From Palaemon carinicauda (taxonomy: Eukaryota; Arthropoda; Malacostraca; Decapoda; Palaemonidae): 64,000 nt of DNA. Location of the stretch: positions 10,615,612 through 10,679,611 of the forward strand of contig NC_090735.1 of assembly GCF_036898095.1 (NCBI RefSeq), given 5' to 3'. Position 1 is the stretch's first letter, and each line of letters opens with the position of its first letter. Of this stretch, positions 52,631-64,000 are shown piece by piece. The translations under genes and the position numbers were made by a program. The notes under the pieces are model-generated. The model searched no databases and was not told where the DNA came from. It was given only the letters and a program-made list of their open reading frames with translations.

Positions 52631-55600
52631 GTAAGTCAATATTTTATTTAATTTAGCTTTCAAGTATTCATTCACTTATTTCTCTCCATTTTTATAACAA
52701 GCAATGCTAATCTTGCAATTAGGATGTTTGATCATGCTGTAATTTTGTTAGTAATTAAGGCTCTGCATGCTATTTTATTCTTGTAAGATATGTATTAGTA
52801 CATAAAATCATAATTTGACTGGAAAGGTTGCAGTTCTACAAAGATGAGCTTATTTTTTAAAATAAAAATAATTTCAATGAATCTTTGAAGTGATAACGTG
52901 GCTGAAAATACAGATTTAAAATGAAGTAAAGGAGTGGAATTATATGGCTAAGCCCATGATCACGGTAAGCACTATTACTACTAGGTGGTGAGAGAAGTAG
53001 TCACCAAGTTACTTGTGGTTCACTTTTGCTTTGTTTGTGCTTCATCCCTGATTATCTGCAGTTTTGGAATTTTTTTTTTTTGCTCGTCCAATTATTATTA
53101 TTATTATTATTATTTGCTAAGCTACAACCCTAGCTGGAAAAGCAAAATGCTATAAGCCCAGGGGCCCCAACAGGGAAAATAGCCCAATAAGGAAAGGAAA
53201 GAAGGAAAAATGAAATATTTTAAGAAGAGTAACATTAAAATAAATATTTCCTAAATAAACTATGAAAACTTTAACAAAACAAGAGGAAGAGAAATTAAAT
53301 AGAATAGTGTGCCTGATTGTACCCTCAAGCAAGAGAACTCTAACCCAAGACAGTGGAAGACCATGGTACAGAGGCTATGGCACTACCCAAGACTAGAGAA
53401 CAATGGTTTGATTTTAGAGTGTCCTTCTCCTAGAAGAGCTGCTTACCATAGCTAAAGAGTCTCTTCTACCCTTACTAAGAGGAAAGTAGCCACAGAACAA
53501 ATACAGTGCAGTAGTTAACCCCTTGAGCGAAGAAGAATTGTTTAGTAACCTCAGTGTTGTCAGGTGTGTGAGGACAGAGGAGAATCTGTTAAGAATAGGC
53601 CAGACTATTCGGCGTATGTGTAGGCAAAGAGAAAGAACCGTAACCAAAGAGAAGGATCCAACGTAGTACTGTCTGGCCAGTCAAAGGACCCCATAACTCT
53701 CTGGCGGTAGTATTTCAACGGGCAGCTGGTGCCTTGGCCAACCTACTACCTCATAAATTGTATATAGTAGTACCTTTGTTTTTGTCATCTTTTGTAACTT
53801 CATAATTTGGTAAGTCTTCTAATATCAGGTTTTCTTCCCAGTGTGAGATGTCCTCAGATATATGGGCTGCATTCTATTTGAGTATTTTATTATTAAAAGG
53901 AGGAGATTTACCAGCTGATTGAGTCTAGCTTGACTCTTACAGTGCTGGCTTGATTAAATTCCGGAAGAAAAAATTATTTATAATGCTAAACATAGAATGA
54001 ATTATAGTAAATATAAGGAATTAAAATTAAATTATGAGTTAAAAGTCTATGATGAATATAAATTTAAATCTTATCTATAAAACCTATGTTTAAAAAGAAA
54101 AGAAAAGGTCGAATCTTGAAAATAGAGAAATTTTCAGTCCGATAAAAGGTCAATAAAACTTTTCTCGCCAAAACATAAATCTTTTGTTCTTTTAAAACTA
54201 CAATTTCTAAAAATATGTTTAAAATACAGTGTCACTCATTGCACATGGATACTGCTTCATGAGGTGTTCACATCAAATACTATAAGTAGACTGAAGAGGC
54301 AAGTCTTATAACTTAGACGATAGGTGTCATGAAAGTCGGCCACACCTCAGACAAATTTGTGATGGATTTTGTTGAATATTGTTTAGGATAAGGAGGAAAT
54401 AGAAAAAGCCTTCAATAAGTTACAAAATTAGACCAACCTTTCACTTGATGGTAACATATCTTGGGGGCCTGGTACTATTACAGCTGTGACTTCTCCACTC
54501 TTAGTTAGCCTTTTAAATCCCCATTTTATACTAGTGGTGTAACTTCTGCATGCTCATGCTGTGTCTTCTAACTCTCCTCTCCAGTTTCCTCCTTATTTCT
54601 ATGAATCTGACCTCTGAATAGAAATAAAGCTATTAAGTGGAAATGCCAAGTTGATAACTTTTAGATGAGTAAAAAATAAAATCCCCTAATCTTTGTACCC
54701 TCCCTCCCAATAAATTAGTTACCAAAATATATCCTGGGACTCAGGTCATGAGGTAGGATGGTCCTCATCCTCAGGCCACTGGCACGCATGCCTACTGATA
54801 ACCTGAGGAGGACATCATAGGAATCTTTCCCTCTAAACTCTCTCTTCTCTGCATCAGCAAGAAAGTAGGAAAGTTTCAGATTTTTCATGACAAACTTTAT
54901 AGGAATGTTTTTTCTATCGCTATTTTCATCTTGGTCTGTGACGAAGACCCATTACCAGTCAGTCTCGAACACCAGTTCAGGAATCTCGATCTTATCTCTG
55001 TGTAATTTGACACGAAGATGCCTGGTCTCACAGTCTACGGCAGTATTACTTGAGGAGGACTCAACACGTGTGAGTGTTGCATCCTTCTCATTAGCCCGAG
55101 CAGGAACATGAAGGAAGTACCCAGACATTGTTCATTCTGGCTTGGTGTGGCTGCTTGCTTTCTCAGCCGTAACCAATACACACTTATCGGACCTGATGCA
55201 ATCGAGTTACAAGATGGAGCTCCTTTCTTAAAGAATATGTCTGCCAAGAAGCAACTTCTGCCTTCTGGCAAGGGTGAAGAGGGGACGGTGTCTTACCAAA
55301 AACTACTCTAGATGTGCCTCCTTTGACACTGCTGACCACACCATCTCTCTGTTAAGGAGATGAGTTTGCTGTGTTTTAGTACTGGTTGAGGCCCTCACGG
55401 CTATATCCTTATGATTAGTTGTTAGGAGGTTATTAGAGTCACTTTCCTCACTTCACCCATACAGGATCAAGAAGAATGACTTGTACAAGGAAACAAGGAA
55501 GAAAAGAACCTTCCAGTTTGATTTTAGGAGACTTCTTCCCATCAGTGAATAAATCTCCCTATTTTAACCCTTACTGGATGACGTCTGTCTATTGACGTAG

Positions 55601-56114
55601 ATGTGAGCTATCTACCTGATTCCCTTCTGACATTTACCGACATACAGGTATGTACAGTTCCTATGAACCACAAGGTAGAACACAGCATTTATTCCAACAC
55701 ATACAAACCATCGTTCTTAATTAAAGAGTACGAATTCAGCGATGCCAGAATGGCTGTTTAAACTTTTAATAAGGTACAGTACTTATATTTGTTGATGGGT
55801 GCAGGGCATGCCCCAGCCACTCACTAGGTACAGCAACCATCACTTTGGCTACGGCCATAGCTCAATACACATTTATTTCTCTGCTGCCTCCAACTTTGGC
55901 TGTTTTCATTTTTTTCTTTATCTTTAGAGGTTATGTTTACTGTTTATGGAGAATCCATGAACAGACAAACGATAATAAAATGCTTTTGAATCTAACACTG
56001 AAGTAAATACGTAAGATAGCATTGGGGATTGTAGGAATTCCCTTTAACCTTATTTTTCTGGTGCTTCGGTAATCCAATCTCATTCTGATTTGGTAAATTT
56101 TCCTAAATATATTT
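52631..56114 (+). other. Peflin intron or downstream, up to E8
   Basis: Contains the longest copy of the (ATT)n-linked repeat (53090-53760). The stretch 54720-55760 has GC content and short ORFs above the background, perhaps an old element, but nothing is recognisable. No EF-hand exon found. Confidence 0.55.
53090..53760 (+). repeat. Dispersed repeat, copy 3 (longest)
   Basis: (ATT)n, then AAGCTACAACCCTAGCTGGA, GGGGCCCCAACAGGGAAAAT, and further to CTTGGCCAACCTACTACC. Copies 1 and 2 match only its first part. Confidence 0.8.
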
Positions 56115-56488
56115 ATTTTTCAATATTAAACTTAGCCGGTGATTATATAAGCTGCAACTCTGTTGCTCGACAGAAAACTCTACGTTAAAAATCCGCCAGC
56201 GATCGCTATGCAGGTAGGGGGTGTACTTCAACAGCGCCATCTGTCGTGCAGGTACTCAGTACTCAATGTAAACAAAGAACTCAATTTTCTCTCTGTCGGG
56301 CTACCGGCAAGACCTACTAATTCGCTGTTGCTAACTGGATTTGTTTTCACAACTATTTGGTGAAGTACACTATTCTAGTTTTGAGCTTTCGCTATGCAGG
56401 TGTTTTATCTTCATCTCAAAACTTGAACTCGTTTTGGATAGATTTAATTATGGTGACAAAGAGAGTATGGACTTTCTTTCACTTTTAA
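56115..56488 (+). other. E8 5' ITR and leader
   Basis: The ITR at 56115-56155 and the leader to about 56330 reappear inverted at 62320-62490 in the ICR. It has a TCGCTATGCAGGTG stretch shared with the other leaders. Confidence 0.8.
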
Positions 56489-57430
56489 ATGGCCGACCCT
56501 TCCCTTAGACGGAAGTGTGTTTAGGTTTTTAGTAATTATCTTATCACGTTATAGATCTATATATTTTATATCTCTCCGCCTTTATTAGGCCTCTTTGATT
56601 AACTTTCCATTTATTATAAACATATAAAAATAGATTTTAATGTTTTGTTTATATGCGACCTTTCCTGATAGTAGGCGGTCCTAACTTGGAACCGAAGTTA
56701 ATCAACGTTGAGCCCTTTATATCGTAATTAGCTTTTAAAGAATTTAAAACTTTTTAAATGTAATATTTTATGAAAGAATTTCTTTGATAGTCTTCGTACT
56801 GTTTTCAAAGATGAACTAACGTTTAATTTTTTATGCTACACAGTTGTTGACGTTCAGGACGTTCAACATGCGCTCTATCGTTACGATAGAGAGAGAGTGT
56901 ATCACGGTTTCACTTTGCAGTAAGAGTAAATCGATTCTGACGTTTTGTTCATTCTTTCTTAGCTTAAATGTTTTAAATTCTAATTTAAAGGAACTTTTTA
57001 TTTGAAAAACCTTTCAGTTTTTTCCTTTAGTCAAATAACATGTTTTTTTGACGAAATATAATTGGGCTCTTCTCTTAGGTGCGAAATCAAGAGAGAAAGA
57101 GAGAGAGAGAGATTGAGACGGAGGGAGAGAGAGGAGAGAAAACGTTCCGTTCAAGCGGGTAACGTTGTTCTCGTGTTACTCTCGTCCCTAGTCTCTGTAC
57201 GGGGAGGAAGGATAAAACGTTTTTAGGTTTTTATTCTCGTCCCCAGGCTATGTGCGGTGAGAGATTGAAAACGTAGTTATATGAACTAGTGTTTAGTCTC
57301 TTTCCCAGCCACTGATTTTTCTTTTTATCTTAAAATATGTTTTCTGTTTTTTGCTGGTATTATGAACTTGCATTATACGACTTATTTCGCAATTACTACC
57401 TTTTAATGAAGGGTAGAATTGCGTGTTTCA
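56489..57430 (+). other. E8 gag start followed by the non-coding module
   Basis: ATG 56489 begins like other family A gags (ADPS, then L-R-R-K-C-V and a stop). From about 56515 the sequence is non-coding and matches E1 246-1330 inverted. It has the conserved 19-nt palindrome at 56873-56891 and a GA run near 57093-57140. Next to the palindrome it has an extra 20-odd bases (TTGACGTTCAGGACGTTCAA) that also occur in the gag at 59335. Confidence 0.65.
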
Positions 57431-59040
57431 GGTAGAAATAAGTGCAAAACAGAAAATCGAAGTGATAAAGTGATATGCGCAAAGTGTTACAGTGTTGCGT
57501 CCGAGGCGCAAAGTGTTACAGTGTTGCGTCCGAGGGTTCGTCTGTTCGTGCCTGTCGTTCACCTAGTCCGGGACCTCTTGCAAGCTCCCAAGCCCAGGGG
57601 AGAAGTAATGTCGAACGACTTATGGGTTCGAGAGGCCTTGACCAACGAACAGACGTTTTCCCTCTATGGTATCGGGTGTATCTTACCAAGATCTCCCCTA
57701 CCATAAGACGAGAGACGTTGTTTCTCCTCGCCATCCGTAGGCTTTTCGCATAAGAAACCTGTCACAAGGTTTCGAAGCCCTTAAGCGAAAGTCAGTCCTT
57801 TCAGGACAGGTCCAGCGTCCTGGTTACAGCCATTAGGACAGCTCTGACCCTATGCAGTCATCGGATAACTGCTCGCCGCCTAACAAAAGCGTAACACAGA
57901 CTCCGAAAGTCTTTTTTTGTAGGCAAAGTGTTGCGGTCACAGACGTTACCCTCGTCTATTACCACAACCATTTCCGTTGATCCTTAAGGGGTTATATGGC
58001 AAAACATGCAGTATATGCTTGCCTCCCTTATGGAAGACTATTCTGCCGATTAGTCCGTTGAGTCTAGCCGTTTATCTCATCGATATCCTGGCTTTCAGCC
58101 AACCTAACGTTCCTTTGTGCTTACTGTTGACGTTGGCGTAGCCTAGTCACGTCAGTCAGGTTGTTTAGAACCACACTCGATGCGGTCTCGTGTGGTTTTT
58201 CAGCCGCATTTGGACGTTAGGCCACTAGCTGATACTCCTGTTGACGTTCTAGACGTTCACTAACAATCGGAGTTGACTTGTTTTGACGCTGTGCGTCAAC
58301 CTCCGCATTCTAGAGTTGTTTTGACTGCTCAGTCTAGGCAGTCAAAGCAGTCTCGAGTGGACGCTGTACGTCCTCACGCACCTGTTGTGGTTGACAGTTC
58401 AGTTGTTGACAGTTCACAGACTGTCAAGCAGTTACATGACGTTGCGTTCTGGTCCGCTACTAATGCACCAGTGAGAGACTCAGCTTTTATCGGACAAGGT
58501 TCCTGTAGATGAGGAAGTGGCTGTTCTCCCTCCTACTGATATTCCCTTGAGGACTCTGTCAGATGGAGAGGAGCCTTAAGCTGCTTAGCCTCCTATGGAC
58601 TTTAATTAAATCATGATGATTTTTTTTAAGGATCTTCGTCCGGATCTTGTAACTGCTGCTCCTCGTTCGCCTAAACGTCAGAGCTTACACTAGGCCTAGC
58701 TACTTCGAAGCCGTTGTTTTTAAGCTAGTGCTCTCTCGCTCTCCTAGAGAGCGTTACGTTGGCTAGGCGACTGGTTTTTCACCAGGAGGAGTTTGGGGGA
58801 TACAGCCTTTGCTTTCCCTTCTTTTAAACTGGTTTATAGAGCGAGAGTCTGATATGACACGAGAGAAGTTCTCGGCTTGGGAGTTCATGCCTCTGCCCAG
58901 ATAGACTTCTCAATTCTGGTAGACTCTCCCTGGCGCCTAGCCAGGAGACGCTCCAAGTTGTTTACAGGTCAACTTCTCAGCTGTTGTCGAGCCTTTGAAG
59001 TTTTGCTGTACTATTAGGTCGCGCATAACAAGGCTTTCAG
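57431..59040 (+). pseudogene. E8 gag, first remnant
   Basis: Homologous to E7 gag from about 39955 onward to the conserved C-terminal domain (near 58610-59040), with many stops and frameshifts. The segment at 57475-57540 has a near-duplicate of about 27 bp (GCAAAGTGTTACAGTGTTGC twice). It ends near 59040 inside the domain, in the block that reads KAIRDG in intact copies. Confidence 0.7.
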
Positions 59041-59640
59041 GGATGGTAAACGGTTCCGCCTCAGTCGCTAACCCCGTCTGTTGCCACACCTGCTCCCGTA
59101 GACCCTAAATGGGCTTTGCTGCAAGACATGCAGTCCAAGCTTGCGTCCTTGATAGAGGACTTAAATGCGGAGAAGAACCTTCTGGCCAACAACCTTCCAA
59201 CCGGTCGGTTGTGCGCCCTGTTGACGCTGAGGTAACCTACTCGCGTCTGCCAGTTGAGGTGGTTCCTCCACCGATGCGACCCAGTGTGGGTTGCCAGCCG
59301 CACGGTGACGTTAAGCGACGCTCGGAGGTGGTTGTTGACGTTCAGGACGTTCAACAACCAGCAGAGGTGACTTGTTGTGACGCAGTGCGTCAACCTCAGC
59401 AACCCGGTAGGGTGTTGACTGCACAACCCAGACGGTCTAGACAGTTTCGGGTTGACGCTGTGCTTCCTCGCGCACCCATGGTTGTTGACAGTTCACAGAC
59501 TGTGCAGCAGTTCCATGATATTGCGTCCGGCTCCGTCACGCATCCACCAGTGCGACCGGATTCAGCGAGTCAGACGTTGCCCACTCCGTTGCCGTTTCCT
59601 CATCAGTTTCGGATGAGGAACCCTCTGATGAGGACGTTGC
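59041..59640 (+). pseudogene. E8 gag, second remnant from another lineage
   Basis: At about 59060 the sequence returns to the gag middle: it encodes PVDPKWALLQDMQSKLASLI, the block also present (decayed) at about 57980-58050. The open frame 59109-59690 is much better kept than the first remnant. So gag middle occurs twice, from two differently aged sources. It ends near 59640, joined to RT. Confidence 0.7.
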
Positions 59641-59679
59641 TGAACAAGACGATCAGCCCCCAGCCCTGCTATCCATCCA

Positions 59680-60892
59680 GAAGATGCTGAAGAAGGAACG
59701 CTGCTCAGTCAGGCTGTGGATGAGTCTGGTAGGGACGCTGTCATCCGTGTATCAATTTGTGTCACTAGGAAGACTACACCTCCGTCCTCTTCTATACCAT
59801 CTAGCTTTTCACTGGAAAAAGGACAAGACGCTAGAAGCGGTCTCGATCCCGGTTTCCGAAAAGATAAAGTCTTGTCTGACTTGGTGAAAGGACTATATCA
59901 ACCTAAGAGAGGGTCTTCCCCTGACTGTTCAGACTCCCAACCACGTTCTCTTCTCGGACGCATCGGACGTAGGCTGGGGTGCGACATTAGACGGTCGGGA
60001 ATGCTCGGGAATATGGTACTCGAGTCAAAGGACAATGCATTTCAACTGCAAGGAGCTACTGGCAGTACGTCTGGCCTGGAAAAGCTTCAGGTCTCTCCTT
60101 CAAGGCAAAGTGGTGAAGGTGAACTCGGACAACACCACGGCTTTGGCGTACATCTCCAAGCAAGGAGGGACCTACTCTCTGACGTTGTACGAGATCGCAA
60201 GGGACCTCCTCACCTGGTCAAAAGGTCTAGACATATCACTAGTAACTAGGTTCATCCAAGGCAACTTGAATGTCATGGCAGATTGTCTCAGTCGGAAGGG
60301 ACAAATAATTCCAACAGAATGGACCCTCCACAAGGATGTATGCAAGAGACTTTGGGCCACCTGGGGCCAGCCAACCATAGATCTCTTCGCAACCTCGATG
60401 ACCAAGAGGCTCCCAATATTTTGCTCACCAATCCCGGACCGAGCAGCAGTTCATATAGATGCCTTTCTCCTAGATTGGTCACATCTAGATCTATATGCAT
60501 TCCCTCCGTTCAAGATTGTCAACAAGGTACTGCAGATGTTCGCCTCTCACGAAGGGACAAGGTTGACGCTAGTTGCTTCCCTCTGGCCCGCGAGAGAATG
60601 GTTCACCGAGGTACTTCGATGGCTAGTAGACGTTCCCAGAACACTTCCCCTAAGGGTGGACCTTCTACGTCAGCCACACGTAAAGAAGGTACACCAAGGC
60701 CTCCACGCTCTTCGTCTGACTGCCTTCAGACTATCGAAAGACTCTCGAGAGCTAGAAGCTTTTCGAAGGAGGCAGCCAGAGCGATTGCTAGAGCAAGGAG
60801 AACATCCACCCTTAGAGTCTACCAATCGAAGTGGGAAATCTTCCGAAACTGGTGCAAGTCAGTATCCGTATCCTCGACCAGTACCTCTGTAA
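59680..60892 (+). pseudogene. E8 RT-RNase H, C-terminal part
   Basis: Begins in the RT thumb region (KKERCSVRLWMSLVGTLSS) directly after gag; the RT palm with YLDD is missing. TGA at 59885-59887 replaces the second Trp of the NWW block. Then RNase H: FSDASDVGWGA, FNCKELLAVRLAW, VNSDNTTALA and ADCLSRK, all four acidic residues present, open to 60892. Without the palm it cannot reverse-transcribe. Confidence 0.88.
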
Positions 60893-61787
60893 CTCAAATA
60901 GCTGACTTCCTCTTATATCTGAGGAAAGAACGATCTCTTTCAGCTCCCACTATCAAGGGTTACAGAAGCATGTTGGCATCAGTCTTCCGTCACAGAGGCT
61001 TAGATCTTTCCAACAATAAAGATCTACAGGACCTCCTTAAGTCTTTTGAGACCACGAAGGAGCGTCGTTTGGTTACACCTGGTTGGAATTTAGACGTGGT
61101 ACTAAGATTCCTTATGTCAGACAGGTTCGAACCGCTACAATCAGCCTCCCTGAAAGATCTCACCTTAAAGACTCTTTTCCTGGTATGCTTAGCCACAGCT
61201 AAAAGAGTCAGTGAGATTCATGCCTTCAGCAAGAACATCGGATTCTCATCCGAAACGGCTACATGTTCTACAACTTGGTTTTCTAGCCAAAAATGAGCTG
61301 CCTTCTCGGCCTTGGCCAATATCGTTCGATATTCCAAACTTATCGTATGGTTGGAAATGAACTAGAAAGAGTCTTATGCCCTGTAAGAGCTCTTAAGTTC
61401 TATTTAAAACGAACTAAACCTTTACGAGGCCCGTCTGAAGCTTTATGGTGTTCAGTTAAGAAACCATCTTTGCCTATGTCAAAGAATGCTTTATCCTATT
61501 TTATCAGACTGTTAATACGAGAAGCTCATTCCCATCTGAATGAGGAAGACCAAGCTTTGCTGAAGGTAAGGACACACGAAGTTAGAGCTGTCGCAACTTC
61601 CGTGGCCTTTAAACAAAATAGATCTCTGCAAAGTATAATCGACGCAACCTATTGGAAAAGCAAGTCAGTGTTCGCGTCTTTTTATCTTAAGAATGTCCAG
61701 TCTCTTTACGAGAACTGCTACACTCTGGGACCATTCGTAGCAACGAGTGCAGTAGTGGGTGAGGGCTCAACCACTACAATTCCCTAA
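60619..61787 (+). pseudogene. E8 tyrosine recombinase with two small deletions
   Basis: ATG 60619. Open to 61296, where 2 nt are lost near 61268-61272 (after the AKRVSE Arg block), shifting the frame; another 2 nt are lost near 61345-61350, just before the VGNELERVLCPVRAL block. The rest (HEVR, FASFYLKN with the Tyr) is open to 61787. All catalytic positions remain in the DNA but not in one frame. Confidence 0.88.
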
Positions 61788-62191
61788 TTCCATAACCTTT
61801 TTAATCTTTCTCTTGAAATGTTTTATTATTGTTTTTGGGTTGTCCGGAAGGCTAAGAAGCCTTTCGCATCCTACTTGATTTGGCGGGTGGTCAAAGTCAT
61901 TTCTTGAGAAGTGCCTAGATTAGAGGTTTTGATGAGGTCCTGTTGTATGGGTTGCAACCCTTGATACTTCAGCTCCTAGGGGTCGCTCAGCATCCTAAGA
62001 GGATCGCGAGGCTCCGTAAGGAAGACGTACTTAAAAAGGCAGAGTAATTGTTCAAGTCGACTTCCTTACCAGGTACTTATTTATTTTATGTTTGTTATTT
62101 TGAATAACTGCTAAAATGAAATAAAAAATCCTTAGCTCATAATAATGTAAACAATTATTGCTGGTCTCTACCCACCCCCCTGGGTGTGATT
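61788..62191 (+). other. E8 3' untranslated region
   Basis: No open frame; homologous to the E6 and E7 3' UTRs. Confidence 0.78.
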
Positions 62192-62231
62192 CAGCTTATA
62201 TAATCACCGGCTAAGTTTAATATTGAAAAAT
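62192..62231 (+). repeat. E8 3' inverted terminal repeat
   Basis: Reverse complement of 56115-56155. Confidence 0.88.
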
Positions 62232-62525
62232 GTTATTTTTATAATAAAATAAATTTTTGAATATACTTACCCGGTGATTATATATTAAAGGACCCTCCCT
62301 TCCTCCCCAATAGAGACCCAGTGGACCGAGGAGAAAATTGAGTTCTTTGTTTACATTGAGTACTGAGTACGTGCACGACAGATGGCGCTGTTGAAGTACA
62401 CCCCCTACCTGCATAGCGATCGCTGGCGGATTTTTAACGTAGAGTTTTCTGTCGAGCAACAGAGTTGCAGCTTATATAATCACCGGGTAAGTATATTCAA
62501 AAATTTATTTTATTATAAAAATAAC
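62232..62525. repeat. E8 internal complementary region
   Basis: Arms 62232-62283 and 62474-62525 are reverse complements. The middle is the inverse of the E8 leader. Confidence 0.88.
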
Positions 62526-63838
62526 ATTTTTATGAAATGTTGAAATCATATAATTCTTTAGGTTCCTTTACTTTCTCACATGATGGTAATAAGAGAATGA
62601 CAGTATTCCTCGCTTTAGTTATTTTTTAACTTCCAACATTACTTCTTGTCATTTATGTTTCATACGTTTCCTTTTGTTTGTTCCCACCTAGCTGTCCAAC
62701 TTCAGTTTAAACTTACCTCTAATTTTCACCTGTTACAGCTGTTCTTAAACATCATTTAAGTTATTTAAAGATGGCATAAAGTCACAGAAAGGTGTAGGAT
62801 GTGTTTTATTCAATAAGGTTGAATAATTTGTAGCTAAGTTACTTGATTTTGGTTCTGTATACCTCACAGAGTGTACAGCTTTAGCTAAGGCCATTTTGAA
62901 AAGTAATGGCGAATACTACTGGGATAGTGCATGCGTTAGGTTTTCTGAAATTTTTTAGTAGCCTCCACTGCATGGGGGTGGCTGTTCCCCCACCTTATTA
63001 TAACTTAGATTGTGAGTTTATGGTCGAAGTGATTTGCTTCAATTTCAGACATGAAGTTTTTCACCCATTTTTATTAAATAAGCGTTCCGTAAGGAAGTTA
63101 CCCTCCAAAGTTATGCACTGAAAGATGTCGGAAAAGAAGTTATTTTGTAGCTTGTCAAAAATGCAGTTATTGAATTTAACAATGCATAATTAATAGTTAT
63201 TTATTTCAGGTAAAGTATGCTCAATTTAGTTAAAATATGAAAAGTTGGGGACTTTGGGGTTCATATTAGACACTTGACATTCTTATGGGATAAATTCGTG
63301 TACACGGCCATTATCATAAACTATTTATTTGTGGCTAACGAGAGTTGACTATATACAGTAATCCATATATAAGAACTTTCAAAGATAAGAATTTGTGTGT
63401 GCAATGAATAACATGTATTAAATACTGCAAGTGCAAAACAATACAAATTGATTATCTTCCTTTAAAAATATCCTATTATATAGAAATACCTTCAGGAATT
63501 CTTGATACATATCACTAGTGTTAGTAAGATCAGCTGTCTGAAAACCGTGGCAGGTAAGGGGTTGTGAGCTAGATGCCTAGATTAATCATGTTGGACTTTA
63601 AGAACTCACTCTTGGAACATATTTTGTTCTGAAATATATTTATTCTGAATTATTATTTTATCAGTCTTACTTAGAATTTTTAAAAGAAAAAAATTTAAGT
63701 TGACTGATCTAAGAAAACATCTAAAAACACTTAAAAGGGAATCTGGAACAGAATTCAGTTGTATTTTTTTGTTTTTTCATAAGTGTGATCATGAGTGGTG
63801 GTGAATCAGTTGTTGTTTGCGAATAATAAATTATTGGT
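62526..63838. other. Non-coding sequence after E8
   Basis: AT-rich; no exon or transposon recognised. The ORF at 62906-63121 has no family content. Confidence 0.6.
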
Positions 63839-64000
63839 TGCAGACTTAAGAGGAGAAGCTGGGTCGATTAATGACAGACTTTGGAAGGGTGTGTGAGAGA
63901 AGGAAGTTAATGTGGGTAAGAGTAAGGTTATGAGATGCACGAGAGTGGAGGGTGGTGCTAGATTGAGTGTCATGCTGAATGGGAAGTTACTTGAGGAAAT
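63839..64000 (+). pseudogene. Non-LTR retrotransposon RT fragment
   Basis: Translates as a LINE RT segment: KLGRLMTDFGRVCERRKL, then after a +1 shift VGKSKVMRCTRVEGGARLSV and LNGKLLEE. This is the region just after the catalytic Asp-Asp box in RTs of decapod non-LTR elements. It runs off the window, so the rest lies at higher coordinates. Confidence 0.7.

Larger units (their letters stand above)
56115..62525 (+). mobile_element. E8: family A DIRS-like retrotransposon, rearranged and decayed
   Basis: 5' ITR from 56115, 3' ITR at 62192-62231, ICR 62232-62525. Its ITR core is CCGGTGATTATATAAGCTG. Inside are gag remnants of two lineages, a deletion covering the gag end and the RT N-terminus, the C-terminal half of RT-RNase H with one stop, and a YR with two 2-nt deletions. 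It carries the same non-coding module as E1 in place of the gag N-terminus. Confidence 0.88.

Noticed and set aside
52720..52760. Next peflin exon beginning with an AG followed by an ATG TTT GAT-like run
   Set aside because: The translation after the first three residues does not fit an EF hand, and it lies only about 100 bp after the previous donor.
54887..55311. ORFs on both strands near 55 kb as a gene
   Set aside because: No recognisable domain, no splice pattern; maybe an old repeat.

Overview
The window reads as eukaryotic, invertebrate genomic DNA, most likely from a decapod crustacean. The grounds are spliced GT-AG exons of one host gene in AT-rich introns, a tRNA-derived SINE, dispersed (ATT)n-tailed repeats, and an unusual load of DIRS-like tyrosine-recombinase (YR) retrotransposons, a group known to be abundant in decapods. 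The species cannot be named from the sequence alone. There is no sign of prokaryotic operons.

Left third (1-20401, minus strand) is a nest of four DIRS-like elements of two families. E2 (family B, about 1732-20401) is a gag-only copy. It is interrupted by E3 (family B, about 4820-19671), which is itself interrupted by E4 (family A, 11879-18546). E1 (family A, 1-1731) sits against the truncated 3' repeat of E2. E3 carries CpG-rich minisatellites (a 23-bp unit at 9597-10220, 18-bp and 24-bp units up to 11506) and a 118-nt sequence with clear 5S rRNA similarity inside its decayed reverse transcriptase (7694-7811).

The middle (20402-37284) holds non-coding DNA with three copies of a CCTAA-containing repeat, a decayed non-LTR retrotransposon RT (22050-23140, minus), a short mariner-like element (23705-23919) and a decayed family C DIRS-like element E5 (about 26100-37115, plus). 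E5 has a SINE next to it and is interrupted by E6 (29901-36667), a family A copy whose three ORFs are all open: gag, RT-RNase H and YR.

The right part (37285-64000) is the host gene peflin (PEF1), plus strand. Four internal exons are visible: 37285-37350, 47386-47454, 50631-50790 and 52469-52630. They encode the Gly/Tyr/Pro/Gln-rich N-terminal region and the first EF hand; the first two exons are a duplicate pair. The intron between them holds family A element E7 (39148-45508), and the sequence after the last exon holds E8 (56115-62525). No first exon and no further EF-hand exon was recognised, so the gene is incomplete here.

Family A elements share one plan: terminal inverted repeat, 5' leader, gag with an N-terminal Cys cluster, RT-RNase H in the +1 frame overlapping the gag end, YR back in the gag frame overlapping the RT-RNase H end, 3' UTR, inverted 3' repeat, and an internal complementary region (ICR) of about 290 bp that repeats the 5' leader in inverse orientation. 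In known DIRS biology the RT-RNase H copies the RNA, ITR and ICR allow a circular DNA to form, and the YR inserts that circle without target-site duplication.
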